From: JAPPHA01 sp964291635
GTDB taxonomy: Bacteria; Pseudomonadota; Alphaproteobacteria; Rhodobacterales; Rhodobacteraceae
Length of the DNA stretch: 64,000 bases
Direction of reading: 5' to 3'
Assembly (NCBI GenBank): GCA_964291635.2
Contig: OZ219900.1
Span: 8,970 to 72,969, forward strand
Positions 56,071-64,000 of this stretch are shown piece after piece. Numbering within the stretch: position 1 is the stretch's first letter; each line of letters opens with the position of its first letter. The notes under the pieces are model-generated. The model ran no database searches and had not been told where the DNA came from. It saw only the letters and a program-made list of their open reading frames with translations. Made by a program: the position numbers and the translations under genes.

Positions 56071-56748
56071 ATGTTCACCGTTCAACCTGCTCGATTGCGC
56101 GCACTTTGCCTCGGTCTTGGAATGGCGGCGGTCGCTGTTTCGTCCCCCGTCGTTTCCTTCGCGGAACGGCTCGAGACCGCTCTTCTTGCCGGCGGGTGCT
56201 TCTGGTGCGTCGAATCTGATTACGAATCGGTTCCCGGTGTCGTGTCGGCGGTGTCCGGATTCGCCGGCGGACAGGTCGAGAACCCGACATACAAGCAGGT
56301 CGTGAAAGGCGGAACCGGCCACTACGAAGTCGTCGAAATCACGTATGACGCGGACAGGATTTCGTACGATACAATCCTCGACATTTTCTGGCGCAGCGTC
56401 GATCCCACTGACGCGGGCGGACAGTTCTGCGATCGTGGAGACAGTTACCGGACCGCGATCTTCGCGTTGACCGATGAACAGAGGAACATCGCCGAAGCGT
56501 CAAAGCAATCCGTGGAAGAGAGCGGCCGACTGCCGGCACCCGTCGTCACACCGATTCTTGCCGCGGCCGAGTTTTATCCTGCCGAGGACTATCACCAGGA
56601 CTATTACAAGAGCCCGGCAAAGGTCATCACGAGATTCGGCATTGTCTCGAAGGCGAATGCCTACAAGCGTTACCGGAAAGCATGCGGACGGGACACACGG
56701 GTTCGCGAACTGTGGGGAGGCGACGCATTCATCGATGCAGGCGTGTAA
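56071..56748 (+). CDS. msrA: Exported peptide-methionine (S)-S-oxide reductase
   Basis: 225 residues. A signal sequence (LGMAAVAVSSPVVSFA) precedes the MsrA domain. The catalytic GGCFWC gives Cys43; GFAGGQVENPTYKQV, GHYEVVEITYD and FWRSVDPTDAGGQFCDRGDSYR with EDYHQDYY follow. It reduces methionine-S-sulfoxide, here on envelope proteins. The ATG at 56071 has GGAG 8 nt upstream; the frame also opens at 56047. It stands alone between a toxin gene and a convergent YggT gene. Confidence 0.95.
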   Translation: MFTVQPARLRALCLGLGMAAVAVSSPVVSFAERLETALLAGGCFWCVESDYESVPGVVSAVSGFAGGQVENPTYKQVVKGGTGHYEVVEITYDADRISYDTILDIFWRSVDPTDAGGQFCDRGDSYRTAIFALTDEQRNIAEASKQSVEESGRLPAPVVTPILAAAEFYPAEDYHQDYYKSPAKVITRFGIVSKANAYKRYRKACGRDTRVRELWGGDAFIDAGV

Positions 56749-56832
56749 GTCAATCGCCCGTGGAAGCCGGCGCGTTGTCGGAGCATGGGCATGGCTCGGC
56801 ACGCTGCCCGGCAGCGAATGGACCTGGCAGAC

Positions 56833-57111
56833 CTAAACGAGATTGTTCACAATGATCACGCGCAACGCGTAAATTCCGACAAATACCACCAGCGGCGTAA
56901 AATCGATTGTTCCGGTTCTCGGCATGTATTGTCGAATTGGCCTGAAAACCGGCTCCAACAGTCCATTCAGACCGTACCAGAACTGTGCGACCAATGGCTG
57001 GCGCAGGTTGAGGACTTGAAAGCCGATCAGCCAACTCATGATGATGTGAACGATCAGGACGAACCACGCGACGTCAAGAACGAACAGCAAAATTTGAGCC
57101 AGGGAACCCAT
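56833..57111 (-). CDS. YggT-family membrane protein
   Basis: 92 residues with two hydrophobic stretches: QILLFVLDVAWFVLIVHIIM and TPLVVFVGIYALRVIIVNNL. LEPVFRPIRQYMPRTGTIDF between them is the YggT signature. Role not well defined; family members are linked to ion or osmotic homeostasis and cell-division-gene neighbourhoods. Converges with msrA. Confidence 0.93.
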   Translation of the reverse strand: MGSLAQILLFVLDVAWFVLIVHIIMSWLIGFQVLNLRQPLVAQFWYGLNGLLEPVFRPIRQYMPRTGTIDFTPLVVFVGIYALRVIIVNNLV

Positions 57112-57513
57112 GCGATCTCAGCGAATCCTGTCAAGTTGCGCGTTTGGGGGCGCATTTTGCGTCTGCATCTAAGCGAGATATAGCATTGACGGCACCGAAC
57201 TCAAGGCATCCCGTTCAGGGATTCCCCGACCGTTCGCCACCAATCCTGTCCGGTTTTTCTGTTTCTCTGGCGATTCCGTGCCCCTGACTACCGTCTCCTG
57301 AAGGCTGGATTCGACCCGGAAGCGTGTCTCGCCCTGTTCCCATCGCGTGTTGCATCTCGTTATCGCGGCAGGCATTATCGAGGTGTCTTCGTTCGACAAG
57401 GACGGCATGCCTTCAGCAAGTTCATTTTGCCAAGCGTGTATTCGGTTTCGACACCGCATCGGCATTGTTCTCCGAATTGACCGTGTCAGGGCGGTGGCAA
57501 GGGGATTGCGATC
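57112..57513. other. Divergent region between yggT-like and MFS genes
   Basis: About 400 bases carrying both upstream regions. No gene, repeat or promoter stands out by eye. Confidence 0.4.
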
Positions 57514-58848
57514 GTGACCGAGACCATGAACTGGAAATCCGCCTGGAGCTGGATGTTCTACGACTGGGCCGCCCAGCCGTACCATACCTTGCTCGTCACT
57601 TTCATCTTTGCACCATACCTGACATCGGCAGTCGTTGGCGACCCTGTACAGGGGCAGGTCATCTGGGGATATACCGTCGCCATCGCCGGAATCCTGGTGG
57701 CGGTTTCCGCACCGGTCCTCGGTTCCATCGTGGATGCCGTCGGCCCCCGCAAACCCTGGGTCGCACTGTTTTCACTGTTCCACGTTCTCGGCGCGTTTGC
57801 GCTCTGGTGGGCGACCCCGGGGATGGACGAGGTCCTTCTCATTCTCGCAGCCTTCGCCATCGGACTGGTTGGTGCCGAGTTTACCCAGATCTACACGAAT
57901 TCGATGCTCCCCGATATCGTGCCCCGCCGGCAAATTGGCCTGATTTCAGGATGGGGCTGGGCGATCGGTTATGGCGGCGGACTGCTTTCGCTCGTGCTGA
58001 CCCTGCTGCTCCTGGCTGAAAACACCGATGGCGTGACGCTTCTTGGCATTCCACCAATCCTCGGACTCGATCCATTCGTGCGGGAGGGTACGCGATCGGT
58101 CGGCCCGCTGACCGCGTTTTGGTACGTCCTGTTCATGATTCCGTTTTTTGCCTTCGTGCCTGACACTGGACGCAGGATGGAAGTCGGAAATGCCTTGCGC
58201 GATGGACTCGACAGCCTGGTTAACACAATCCGCAGGTTGCCCGAACGCGTGAGCTACACCTGTTTCCTGGGCGCATCCATGTTCTACCGGGACGCCCTTG
58301 TCGGCATCTACAGTTTCGGCGGTATCTACGCGGCCGGGGTTCTGGGCTGGTCGATCATCCAGATCGGAACCTTCGGCATTCTCGGAACACTTGCCGGATT
58401 CGCCTTCTGTTTCCTCGGTGGATTTGCCGACAGGAAGTTCGGACCCAAACCGGTTATCGTCACCTGCGTCCTCGTGCTCATAGTCGTCTGCTCGATAATT
58501 GTCGGAACGTCACGCACACACGTGTTCGGGGTTGCGGTTTTGCCCGGGTCCAGTGCACCCGATATAGCCTTCATGATTTGCGGTGGAATCCTGGGGGCAG
58601 CCGGCGGCATCCTCCAAGCCGCTTCACGCACATTGCTTGTTCACCAGACTGAACCGGGAAAAGTCACTGAGTCCTTCGGGCTTTATGCCCTGGCGGGAAA
58701 GGCGACCGCGTTCATTGCTCCGTTCTCGGTCGCTGCATTTACAGACTTCACCGGCAGCCAGAGACTCGGTGTGATCCCGATCATCGTCCTGTTCCTGTTT
58801 GGCCTGGCCCTGCTCGTCCGGGTCAAACCCGGAGACGCGCATGCTTGA
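57514..58848 (+). CDS. UMF1-type MFS transporter
   Basis: 444 residues with about twelve membrane segments. The N-terminus SWMFYDWAAQPYHTLLVTFI followed by FAPYL is the Atg22/UMF1 signature, as are APVLGSIVDAVGPRKPWVA and the ISGWGWAIGYGGGLLSLVLT helix. Bacterial members are probable metabolite exporters of unknown substrate. GTG start at 57514 with AAGGGG upstream; an in-frame ATG at 57526 is the alternative. The stop overlaps the mepA start by 8 nt. Confidence 0.9.
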   Translation: MTETMNWKSAWSWMFYDWAAQPYHTLLVTFIFAPYLTSAVVGDPVQGQVIWGYTVAIAGILVAVSAPVLGSIVDAVGPRKPWVALFSLFHVLGAFALWWATPGMDEVLLILAAFAIGLVGAEFTQIYTNSMLPDIVPRRQIGLISGWGWAIGYGGGLLSLVLTLLLLAENTDGVTLLGIPPILGLDPFVREGTRSVGPLTAFWYVLFMIPFFAFVPDTGRRMEVGNALRDGLDSLVNTIRRLPERVSYTCFLGASMFYRDALVGIYSFGGIYAAGVLGWSIIQIGTFGILGTLAGFAFCFLGGFADRKFGPKPVIVTCVLVLIVVCSIIVGTSRTHVFGVAVLPGSSAPDIAFMICGGILGAAGGILQAASRTLLVHQTEPGKVTESFGLYALAGKATAFIAPFSVAAFTDFTGSQRLGVIPIIVLFLFGLALLVRVKPGDAHA

Positions 58849-59890
58849 ACTGAAGACTGGCATAAGAATCGCCGCGGCAGCCATCCTGATTTCGGCAGTC
58901 TCACTGCAGTCCGATTGCCTGGCTCAGACATCGGGGGACGAAATCGCCGCTCAGGACCCGCCCGGACCCAAGGCCGCGGCGCTTTTCGGATCCAAGTGGT
59001 GGGGATCCCGACAGGTCCCGTCTCCCATCGGCTCATACAGTCTCGGTTGCCTCGCGGGTGGCGGCGAACTCCCTGAAACCGGACCGACCTGGCAAGCCAT
59101 GAGGTTGTCGAGAAATCGCAACTGGGGCCATCACTCGACCGTCGCGTTCGTCAAGGAACTCAGCGAGAAGGTCGCGACATTCGATGGTTGGAAGGGCCTT
59201 TATGTTGGAGACATCGGGAATCCGCGCGGCGGGCCCATGATGTCCGACCATCGCTCGCACCAGGTCGGACTCGATGTCGATATCTGGCTGTTCCCCCCTG
59301 ACAGGCTGGACCTGACGGTCGAGGAACGCGAAACCCTGTCCGCAATCTCCGTCCGCTCGCAGGACCTTCGAAGTGTCAACGACTTCTGGCGGCCCACGCA
59401 CATGGACGTCCTGAGAACAGCTGCCGAGGACCCGAGGGTCGACAGGATTTTCATCACCGCACCCGCAAAGATCTGGATGTGCGCGCGCGCCGGCGATGAC
59501 CGGGACTGGTTGCAGAAGATCCGCCCTTACTGGGGTCACCACTACCATTTCCATGTACGCCTGAAATGCCCGGCTGACGCACCGGATTGCGTTACGCAGA
59601 AGCCAAGCGTAGCGTGGTTGTCCAATGGTGGAGACGGATGCGATGAAACCCTCGACTGGTGGATAACAGACGCATTGAAGCCACCTGACCCCGATGCGCC
59701 CGAACCCCCGAAGGTACGTGGACCCAGGGATTTCGTGATGGCTGAGTTGCCGGCTTCATGCCAGGCCGTGCTCGACGCCCCGGGAGTGGGTCCTGGCGAA
59801 GTCGAATCGCTTGATCCCAGGCGCCCCCCGCCGCGTCCATGGCTGAGGCGTTCAGTCGAGCATACCGCTCTTCACGAGCCCGGCTTGTGA
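58841..59890 (+). CDS. mepA: Penicillin-insensitive murein endopeptidase
   Basis: 349 residues. A signal peptide (IRIAAAAILISAVSLQSDCLA) precedes the LAS-type peptidase domain. MMSDHRSHQVGLDVDIWLF supplies zinc-binding His and Asp, and WGHHYHFHVRLKCP the remaining catalytic histidines. It cleaves D-Ala-meso-DAP cross-links in peptidoglycan in the periplasm. The ATG at 58841 overlaps the MFS stop (ATGCTTGA). The C-terminus has a proline-rich tail. Confidence 0.94.
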   Translation: MLELKTGIRIAAAAILISAVSLQSDCLAQTSGDEIAAQDPPGPKAAALFGSKWWGSRQVPSPIGSYSLGCLAGGGELPETGPTWQAMRLSRNRNWGHHSTVAFVKELSEKVATFDGWKGLYVGDIGNPRGGPMMSDHRSHQVGLDVDIWLFPPDRLDLTVEERETLSAISVRSQDLRSVNDFWRPTHMDVLRTAAEDPRVDRIFITAPAKIWMCARAGDDRDWLQKIRPYWGHHYHFHVRLKCPADAPDCVTQKPSVAWLSNGGDGCDETLDWWITDALKPPDPDAPEPPKVRGPRDFVMAELPASCQAVLDAPGVGPGEVESLDPRRPPPRPWLRRSVEHTALHEPGL

Positions 59891-60547
59891 GATCGAACGG
59901 CATCCCGAGAAAATAGGCGTGTCCTTCGTCACCCGCCGGAAGGTCCTCGAATTCACCCATTGAAACATACTCTTCGGCGTCGCTCCAATCTCCCGCGCAT
60001 CCCTGCCGCGGGCGCGAGCATGGTGCTCGAGAGCAGAATCAAACTCAGCGGTTTCCTTTGGAGTCTTCGTGGTCCGGAACGCGTTCAGTGACTGGAGACC
60101 CGGAAATCCTTCCAGGAAGGCAATTCGCCCGTTGAGCCGGCCTGCGTGCCTCATTGCCTCGTCGCGGTCCACCGGACTCCGTGCCGAAATCCCCTTCCCC
60201 CGGTCGTGCCGGAGACGGGAACGTAGCCGGAATTGAAGAACCAGAGTCGGTTAGGCCGTGACTGGCCACGTCCTGTCGAGATCCGGTCAAAAACGTTGCT
60301 TCCCGCTTTCCTCGAAGCTACGTGCCACACCCGATTCGCGACTCGAAACGAAGTACCATTTTGAAATTTACGAAAGGCTATCCGAAACGATCGAGAGTTC
60401 CGGGTCAGGGTTAGCGACGGACTGAACCCTGCGACCGGTTGGCGCACGGCGGAAGATCTTTCCCTGTTCGCGTTCAAACATCCACCAGGAATCTGGAACG
60501 GAAGCAGCGGCATAGCTGGTCCCTGTCTTTCCCGTTACAGTCCCGGC
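59891..60547. other. Gene-poor stretch between mepA and the molybdenum hydroxylase operon
   Basis: About 650 bases between convergent genes. On the minus strand near 59860-60170, pieces such as GEFEDLPAGDEGHAYFLGMP and TTKTPKETAEFDSALEHHAR occur in different frames and look like an eroded coding sequence. The family is not recognised. Confidence 0.35.
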
Positions 60548-60793
60548 TCAACCACCCTTGATCCGTTGCAGGAGAACAACTTCGCTATCCGCCCTGACCG
60601 GCTCCCAAAGCGCGTTCGTGATGATTCGCCCGTCGACCGCTACCGACACCCCGGCATCCAGGTGGGGCTTGAGGGCCGGATAGGCGACTTCGAGGCCTTC
60701 AAGAACCCCGCCAACCGTGTTCGCCTCAACCGAAACTGTGTCGTTGCCGTCAGCAAACGGCTTCAGGCTCCCCCAAAGTACGACATCAACCAC
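60548..60793 (-). CDS. MoaD/ThiS-family ubiquitin-like sulfur carrier
   Basis: 81 residues from the GTG at 60793: VVLWGSLKPFADGNDTVSVE, VGGVLEGLEVAYPALKPHLD, then DSEVVLLQRIKGG. The beta-grasp pattern and C-terminal Gly-Gly are those of MoaD-like proteins, which carry a thiocarboxylate for molybdopterin synthesis. The start overlaps the stop of the Mo-subunit gene by 8 nt, so it is cotranscribed and coupled. A dedicated carrier for this enzyme is inferred. Confidence 0.88.
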   Translation of the reverse strand: MVDVVLWGSLKPFADGNDTVSVEANTVGGVLEGLEVAYPALKPHLDAGVSVAVDGRIITNALWEPVRADSEVVLLQRIKGG

Positions 60794-63041
60794 TGTCTTC
60801 CCGCGCCATTTCCAGCGCCTCCAGAATGCGCGGAGGCGACATCGGGAGTTCACGAAGTCGAACGCCCGCAGCATTCGAAACAGCATTGGCGATTGCGGCC
60901 AGCGGCGGGCAGATCGACGTTTCGCCAACCCCGCGAACACCGTAGGGGTGTCCGGGATTCGGAACCTCGACAATGACGGTGTCGATCATAGGCAAATCCG
61001 ACGCGACCGGAATGCGATAGTCCAGGAATCCGGCGTTCTGAAGCCGCCCGTCCTCCCCGTAGACATACTCTTCGTTCAAGGCCCATCCAATGCCCTGTGC
61101 CGCTCCACCCTGAAACTGACCTTCGACATAGGAAGGATGAATCGCCTTGCCGGCATCCTGGACGACCGTGTAACGGACAATCTTCGTGGCGCCGGTTTCC
61201 TTGTCGACTTCGGCGTCGACAAGATGCGTTGCGAAGCTGACGCCGGCTCCTTCGGGAGTCGCTTCGTAGTGACCGACGATCGGGCCGCCGGTCCGTCCCA
61301 TCCGCGAAGCGATCTTTGCAAGGCTCATGGGCTCGAAATCGCCCGCGTTCGGACCCGCCGGACGTGCGCAGCCACCCTCCCAGACTACGGCTTCCCGATC
61401 GATTCCCCACTCCCTGGCCGCCCGGGTGCACAACTTTTCAATTGTGTCCTCCGCTGCCTTGATCGTCGCGAGGCCGGAAGCATAGGTAACGCGACTTCCA
61501 TGGCTAACGTCATTGTACCCGAGCGTCGCCGTATCGGCGATCGTTGTCCGGACCTTTTCGTACGGAATCCCCAGGGCCTCGGCCGCCATCTGGCACATCG
61601 ACGCCCGAGATCCTCCAATATCCGGCGTCCCGACCGAAAGCGAAACGGTTCCGTCTTCCGCCAGCGCCAACGAGACGGCGGTCTCACCTGCATGGTTGAA
61701 CCAGAAACCGCAGGAAACGCCCCGTCCCTGACCCTCCTGTAGCGGTGCGCTGTAATGGGGGTGGTCCCTGGCCGCTTCCAGGGTCTCGACAAGACCAATG
61801 CGCTGAAACCTTGGACCGAAGGCCGCCTTCGTGCCTTCCTTCGACGCATTCTTCAGACGGACGTCAATGGGGTCGAGACCAAGCCGGTTGCAGAGCTCGT
61901 CGATGACACTTTCAACCGCGAATGCACCCATCGGCGAGCCTGGCGCACGGTAGGCAGCCTGCTTGGGCCTGTTGCAGATGACGTCCCAGCCTTCGCAACG
62001 GACATGCTTCAGATTATACGGGGCCAAACCGCACATGGCCGAATACTCCATTGGCGCCCCGGGAAACGCTCCACCCTGTAGGCGGAAGACTCCTTCAGCA
62101 GCGGTTATCGTCCCGTCCTTCTTCATGCCGATTTTCACATCCATTGATGCAGACGAGGTGGGTCCGGTCGCCCGAAATACTTCGCTGCGGTCCATGACCA
62201 CCTTGACCGGCCGGTTTGTCTTCCGCGAAAGCGCCAGCGCAACCGGTTCGATGAACACGGTAGTCTTGCCGCCAAATCCACCTCCGATTTCGGAGGCCGT
62301 CACCCGAAGCTGGCTCGCGTCAATCCCGAGCAGGCTCGCGCAAATCTTGCCGGCGACGAAGTGACCCTGGGTACAGCACCACAATTCGCCCTTTCCATCC
62401 GGACCCAGCTGGGCCAGGCAGGCGTGTGGTTCAATATAGCCCTGATGGGTCGCCTCCGTCCGGAAGTTGTTCTCGATGACCAGGTCCGCCTCGGCAAACC
62501 CGGCGTCCACGTCTCCATGACCGTTTTCGTGATACCGCACGATGTTCGGGTGCATGCCGGGCGGAACGCTTGCGTCGGCTGCGCCTTTCCGGATCACGGG
62601 CGCCCCGTCCTTCATTGCCTCATCCACATCCGTGACGTGTGGCAAGACTTCGTATTCGACCTCGATCAACTCGAGCGCATCACGTGCGGCAAACACTGAT
62701 GTCGCGGCGACTGCTGCGAGCGCGTGTCCGTCGTAAAGAACCTTTTCGCCGGCCATGACGTTTTCCAGAATGTTCCAGTTTTCGCCTTCCTGTTCGTTGG
62801 AGAAGTCCTTCCGGGTAATCACCGCCTTGACGCCTGGCGAGGATTCCGCGGCAGAGACATCGATCCTGACGATCCGGGCGTGCGCGTGCGGCGAACGCAA
62901 GATGGCGCCGTGGAGCATCCCCGGGGCATACGCATCCGCGCCAAATCGTGCCCGTCCGGTAACCTTGTCCACGCCATCCGGACGGACGGGTCGCGTTCCG
63001 ACTACGGCGAATTGCTTTCCTGAAATTTCGTCAAGTGCCAT
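60786..63041 (-). CDS. Xanthine dehydrogenase-family molybdenum hydroxylase, large (Mo) subunit
   Basis: 751 residues. The N-terminal VRPDGVDKVTGRARFGADAY, the molybdopterin-binding SEIGGGFGGKTTVF, NRPKQAAYRAPGSP and the C-terminal VRGVGETSICPPLAAIANAV with the catalytic Glu define the family. The active-site loop lacks the AYRCSFR sequence of true CO dehydrogenase, so it is more like xanthine, aldehyde or heterocycle hydroxylases. Its ATG at 63041 overlaps the small-subunit stop (TGATG). Substrate unknown. Confidence 0.94.
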   Translation of the reverse strand: MALDEISGKQFAVVGTRPVRPDGVDKVTGRARFGADAYAPGMLHGAILRSPHAHARIVRIDVSAAESSPGVKAVITRKDFSNEQEGENWNILENVMAGEKVLYDGHALAAVAATSVFAARDALELIEVEYEVLPHVTDVDEAMKDGAPVIRKGAADASVPPGMHPNIVRYHENGHGDVDAGFAEADLVIENNFRTEATHQGYIEPHACLAQLGPDGKGELWCCTQGHFVAGKICASLLGIDASQLRVTASEIGGGFGGKTTVFIEPVALALSRKTNRPVKVVMDRSEVFRATGPTSSASMDVKIGMKKDGTITAAEGVFRLQGGAFPGAPMEYSAMCGLAPYNLKHVRCEGWDVICNRPKQAAYRAPGSPMGAFAVESVIDELCNRLGLDPIDVRLKNASKEGTKAAFGPRFQRIGLVETLEAARDHPHYSAPLQEGQGRGVSCGFWFNHAGETAVSLALAEDGTVSLSVGTPDIGGSRASMCQMAAEALGIPYEKVRTTIADTATLGYNDVSHGSRVTYASGLATIKAAEDTIEKLCTRAAREWGIDREAVVWEGGCARPAGPNAGDFEPMSLAKIASRMGRTGGPIVGHYEATPEGAGVSFATHLVDAEVDKETGATKIVRYTVVQDAGKAIHPSYVEGQFQGGAAQGIGWALNEEYVYGEDGRLQNAGFLDYRIPVASDLPMIDTVIVEVPNPGHPYGVRGVGETSICPPLAAIANAVSNAAGVRLRELPMSPPRILEALEMAREDSG

Positions 63042-63520
63042 CACGATACCTCCCTGAGTTCGGCCGCGGCGTCGGAGACGGCCCGAACGATCTTGTCATA
63101 ACCGGTGCATCGGCAAAGATTGCCCGCAAGCCAGTACCGGATTTCGGTGTCCGTGGGATCCGGATTGTGTTCCAGCAATGCCCTGGACGCAACGAGGATC
63201 CCCGGCGTACAGATCCCGCATTGAAGTGCAGCATGTTCCAGGAACTTCTCCTGCAGCACATGAAGCTGCTCTCCATCGGCAATACCTTCAACGGTTCCGA
63301 TCTCTGCGCCTTCCGCCTCGGCCGCCAACATCAGGCACGAGCAAACGAGCTGTCCGTTCAGCGTAATCGAGCATGCTCCGCAATCCCCGGTGCCGCATCC
63401 TTCCTTGGCGCCGGTCAGCGACAGCCGGTCACGCAAAACGTCCAGCATCGTCTCGCGAGGATCGCAGACGAACTCTTCAGCATCTCCATTGATCGTTGTC
63501 CTGACGTGAATCATGTTCAT
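63041..63520 (-). CDS. Molybdenum hydroxylase [2Fe-2S] small subunit
   Basis: 159 residues. The plant-type ferredoxin cluster is GCGTGDCGACSITLNGQLVC; the second cluster uses QCGICTPGILV and NLCRCTGYDKIV. It passes electrons from the Mo centre to FAD. It overlaps both neighbours by 1-4 nt, so translation is coupled in the order FAD, FeS, Mo, MoaD-like. Confidence 0.95.
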   Translation of the reverse strand: MNMIHVRTTINGDAEEFVCDPRETMLDVLRDRLSLTGAKEGCGTGDCGACSITLNGQLVCSCLMLAAEAEGAEIGTVEGIADGEQLHVLQEKFLEHAALQCGICTPGILVASRALLEHNPDPTDTEIRYWLAGNLCRCTGYDKIVRAVSDAAAELREVS

Positions 63521-64000
63521 CGAGACCTCCTCGCCCGGTCATATGCAATGGTTGCAGCACGTTTTCCGAGAACGCCGGCAACGCGTGTTCTGAACTTGAT
63601 CGTGCCCCGTTTGTCGTCGATCGGCCTGCACGCGGCCGAACATGCCCTTGCGAGCCCGTCGAGCGCATCGTCATCGAGTGACGTACCGAGAATCGCGTCA
63701 GCCGCGTCTTCGACAATCACGGCGGTTGGCGCCACTGCCCCGAGCACAACGCGAGCTTCCACGACCTTTTCACCCGCGACCCTGACATTTACACCGCAAC
63801 CGACAACGGCGATATCCATTTCGGTTCTGGGAATGAAACGGAGATAAGCGTCCCCTCCCCCGGATCCACGCTCCGGCAAAAGGACGGACGTGATGATCTC
63901 TCCGCCTTCGAGAGATGTCTGGCCTGGACCTGTCGGAATATCGGCAACCAGGACATCCCGGGCGCCATTCGGGCCGGCAACGGATACGCTCGCACCAGCG
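63517..64000 (-). CDS. Molybdenum hydroxylase FAD-binding subunit (partial, cut by right edge)
   Basis: Only the C-terminal ~160 residues are in the window, in frame to the edge. EIITSVLLPERGSGGGDAYL, IAVVGCGVNVRVAGEKVVEA and ARVVLGAVAPTAVIVEDA match the C-terminal domain of CoxM/XdhA-type FAD subunits. The stop overlaps the small-subunit ATG as ATGA. The FAD-binding N-terminus lies beyond 64000. Confidence 0.92.
   Translation of the reverse strand, partial: AGASVSVAGPNGARDVLVADIPTGPGQTSLEGGEIITSVLLPERGSGGGDAYLRFIPRTEMDIAVVGCGVNVRVAGEKVVEARVVLGAVAPTAVIVEDAADAILGTSLDDDALDGLARACSAACRPIDDKRGTIKFRTRVAGVLGKRAATIAYDRARRSR

Noticed and set aside
55555..56322. 255-residue minus-strand frame overlapping msrA
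   Set aside because: It overlaps the clear msrA gene antisense and has no motif, so it is treated as a shadow.
60786..63041. CO dehydrogenase (coxL form I)
   Set aside because: The diagnostic AYRCSFR loop is absent; the sequence reads AYRAPGSP.

Overview
The window is GC-rich bacterial DNA with dense, often overlapping genes. Gene content (DUF849/BKACE enzyme, Rieske oxygenase of the glycine-betaine/carnitine type, FCD-type GntR regulators, inositol genes, MepA, YggT, coxMSL-type molybdenum hydroxylase) points to a metabolically versatile alphaproteobacterium. That assignment is an inference from gene families, not from a marker gene. Many remnants, two transposable elements and four toxin-antitoxin loci indicate a large accessory component. 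No rRNA, tRNA or CRISPR array was seen.

Layout. 1-9391 (-): one very large type I polyketide synthase running off the left edge, with a fully reducing first module (KS-AT-DH-cMT-ER-KR-ACP) followed by a second KS. 9392-12316: a non-coding stretch with a decayed permease fragment, then an NCS2 purine/pyrimidine permease fused to a histidine-kinase-like ATPase domain. 12971-22007: a catabolic set (BKACE, APH-type kinase, Rieske oxygenase, acyl-CoA dehydrogenase, glycerate 2-kinase) interrupted by TacA/TacT and MazE/MazF toxin-antitoxin pairs.

22503-31924: a sugar-type ABC transporter (binding protein, ATPase, permease) whose genes are interleaved with hydantoinase/oxoprolinase subunits A and B. 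It is divergent from a GntR regulator and an M24 peptidase. An intrinsic-terminator-like hairpin sits after the binding-protein gene. 32047-36364: a dead SDR gene, an intact SDR, a metallo-beta-lactamase-fold hydrolase, a DMT exporter and a second GntR regulator. 36509-37945: a broken TnpB element with an inverted copy of its 3' end. 38003-39274: a lone AAA ATPase.

39448-46724: an inositol-type catabolic region. Two Gfo/Idh/MocA dehydrogenases are divergent from iolD-iolC-iolB-class II aldolase; iolE is absent from the window. 47098-50563: a dead MNT/HEPN pair and a complete IS1634-family element (11-bp terminal repeats, 6-bp target duplication). 50703-56748: secreted serine protease, a sulfotransferase-like fragment, argG, a ParD/ParE pair with a frameshifted antitoxin, and an exported MsrA. 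56833-60547: YggT, a UMF1-type MFS transporter and MepA. 60548-64000 (-): a molybdenum hydroxylase operon (FAD subunit cut by the right edge, 2Fe-2S subunit, Mo subunit) ending in a MoaD-like protein.

The catabolic genes make a coherent scavenging picture: import of small polyols or ring compounds, hydrolysis or oxidation, and entry into central metabolism. Specific substrates cannot be read from the sequence. Small-indel decay affects toxin-antitoxin and mobile genes but spares the large metabolic genes, which argues for real erosion rather than sequencing error.
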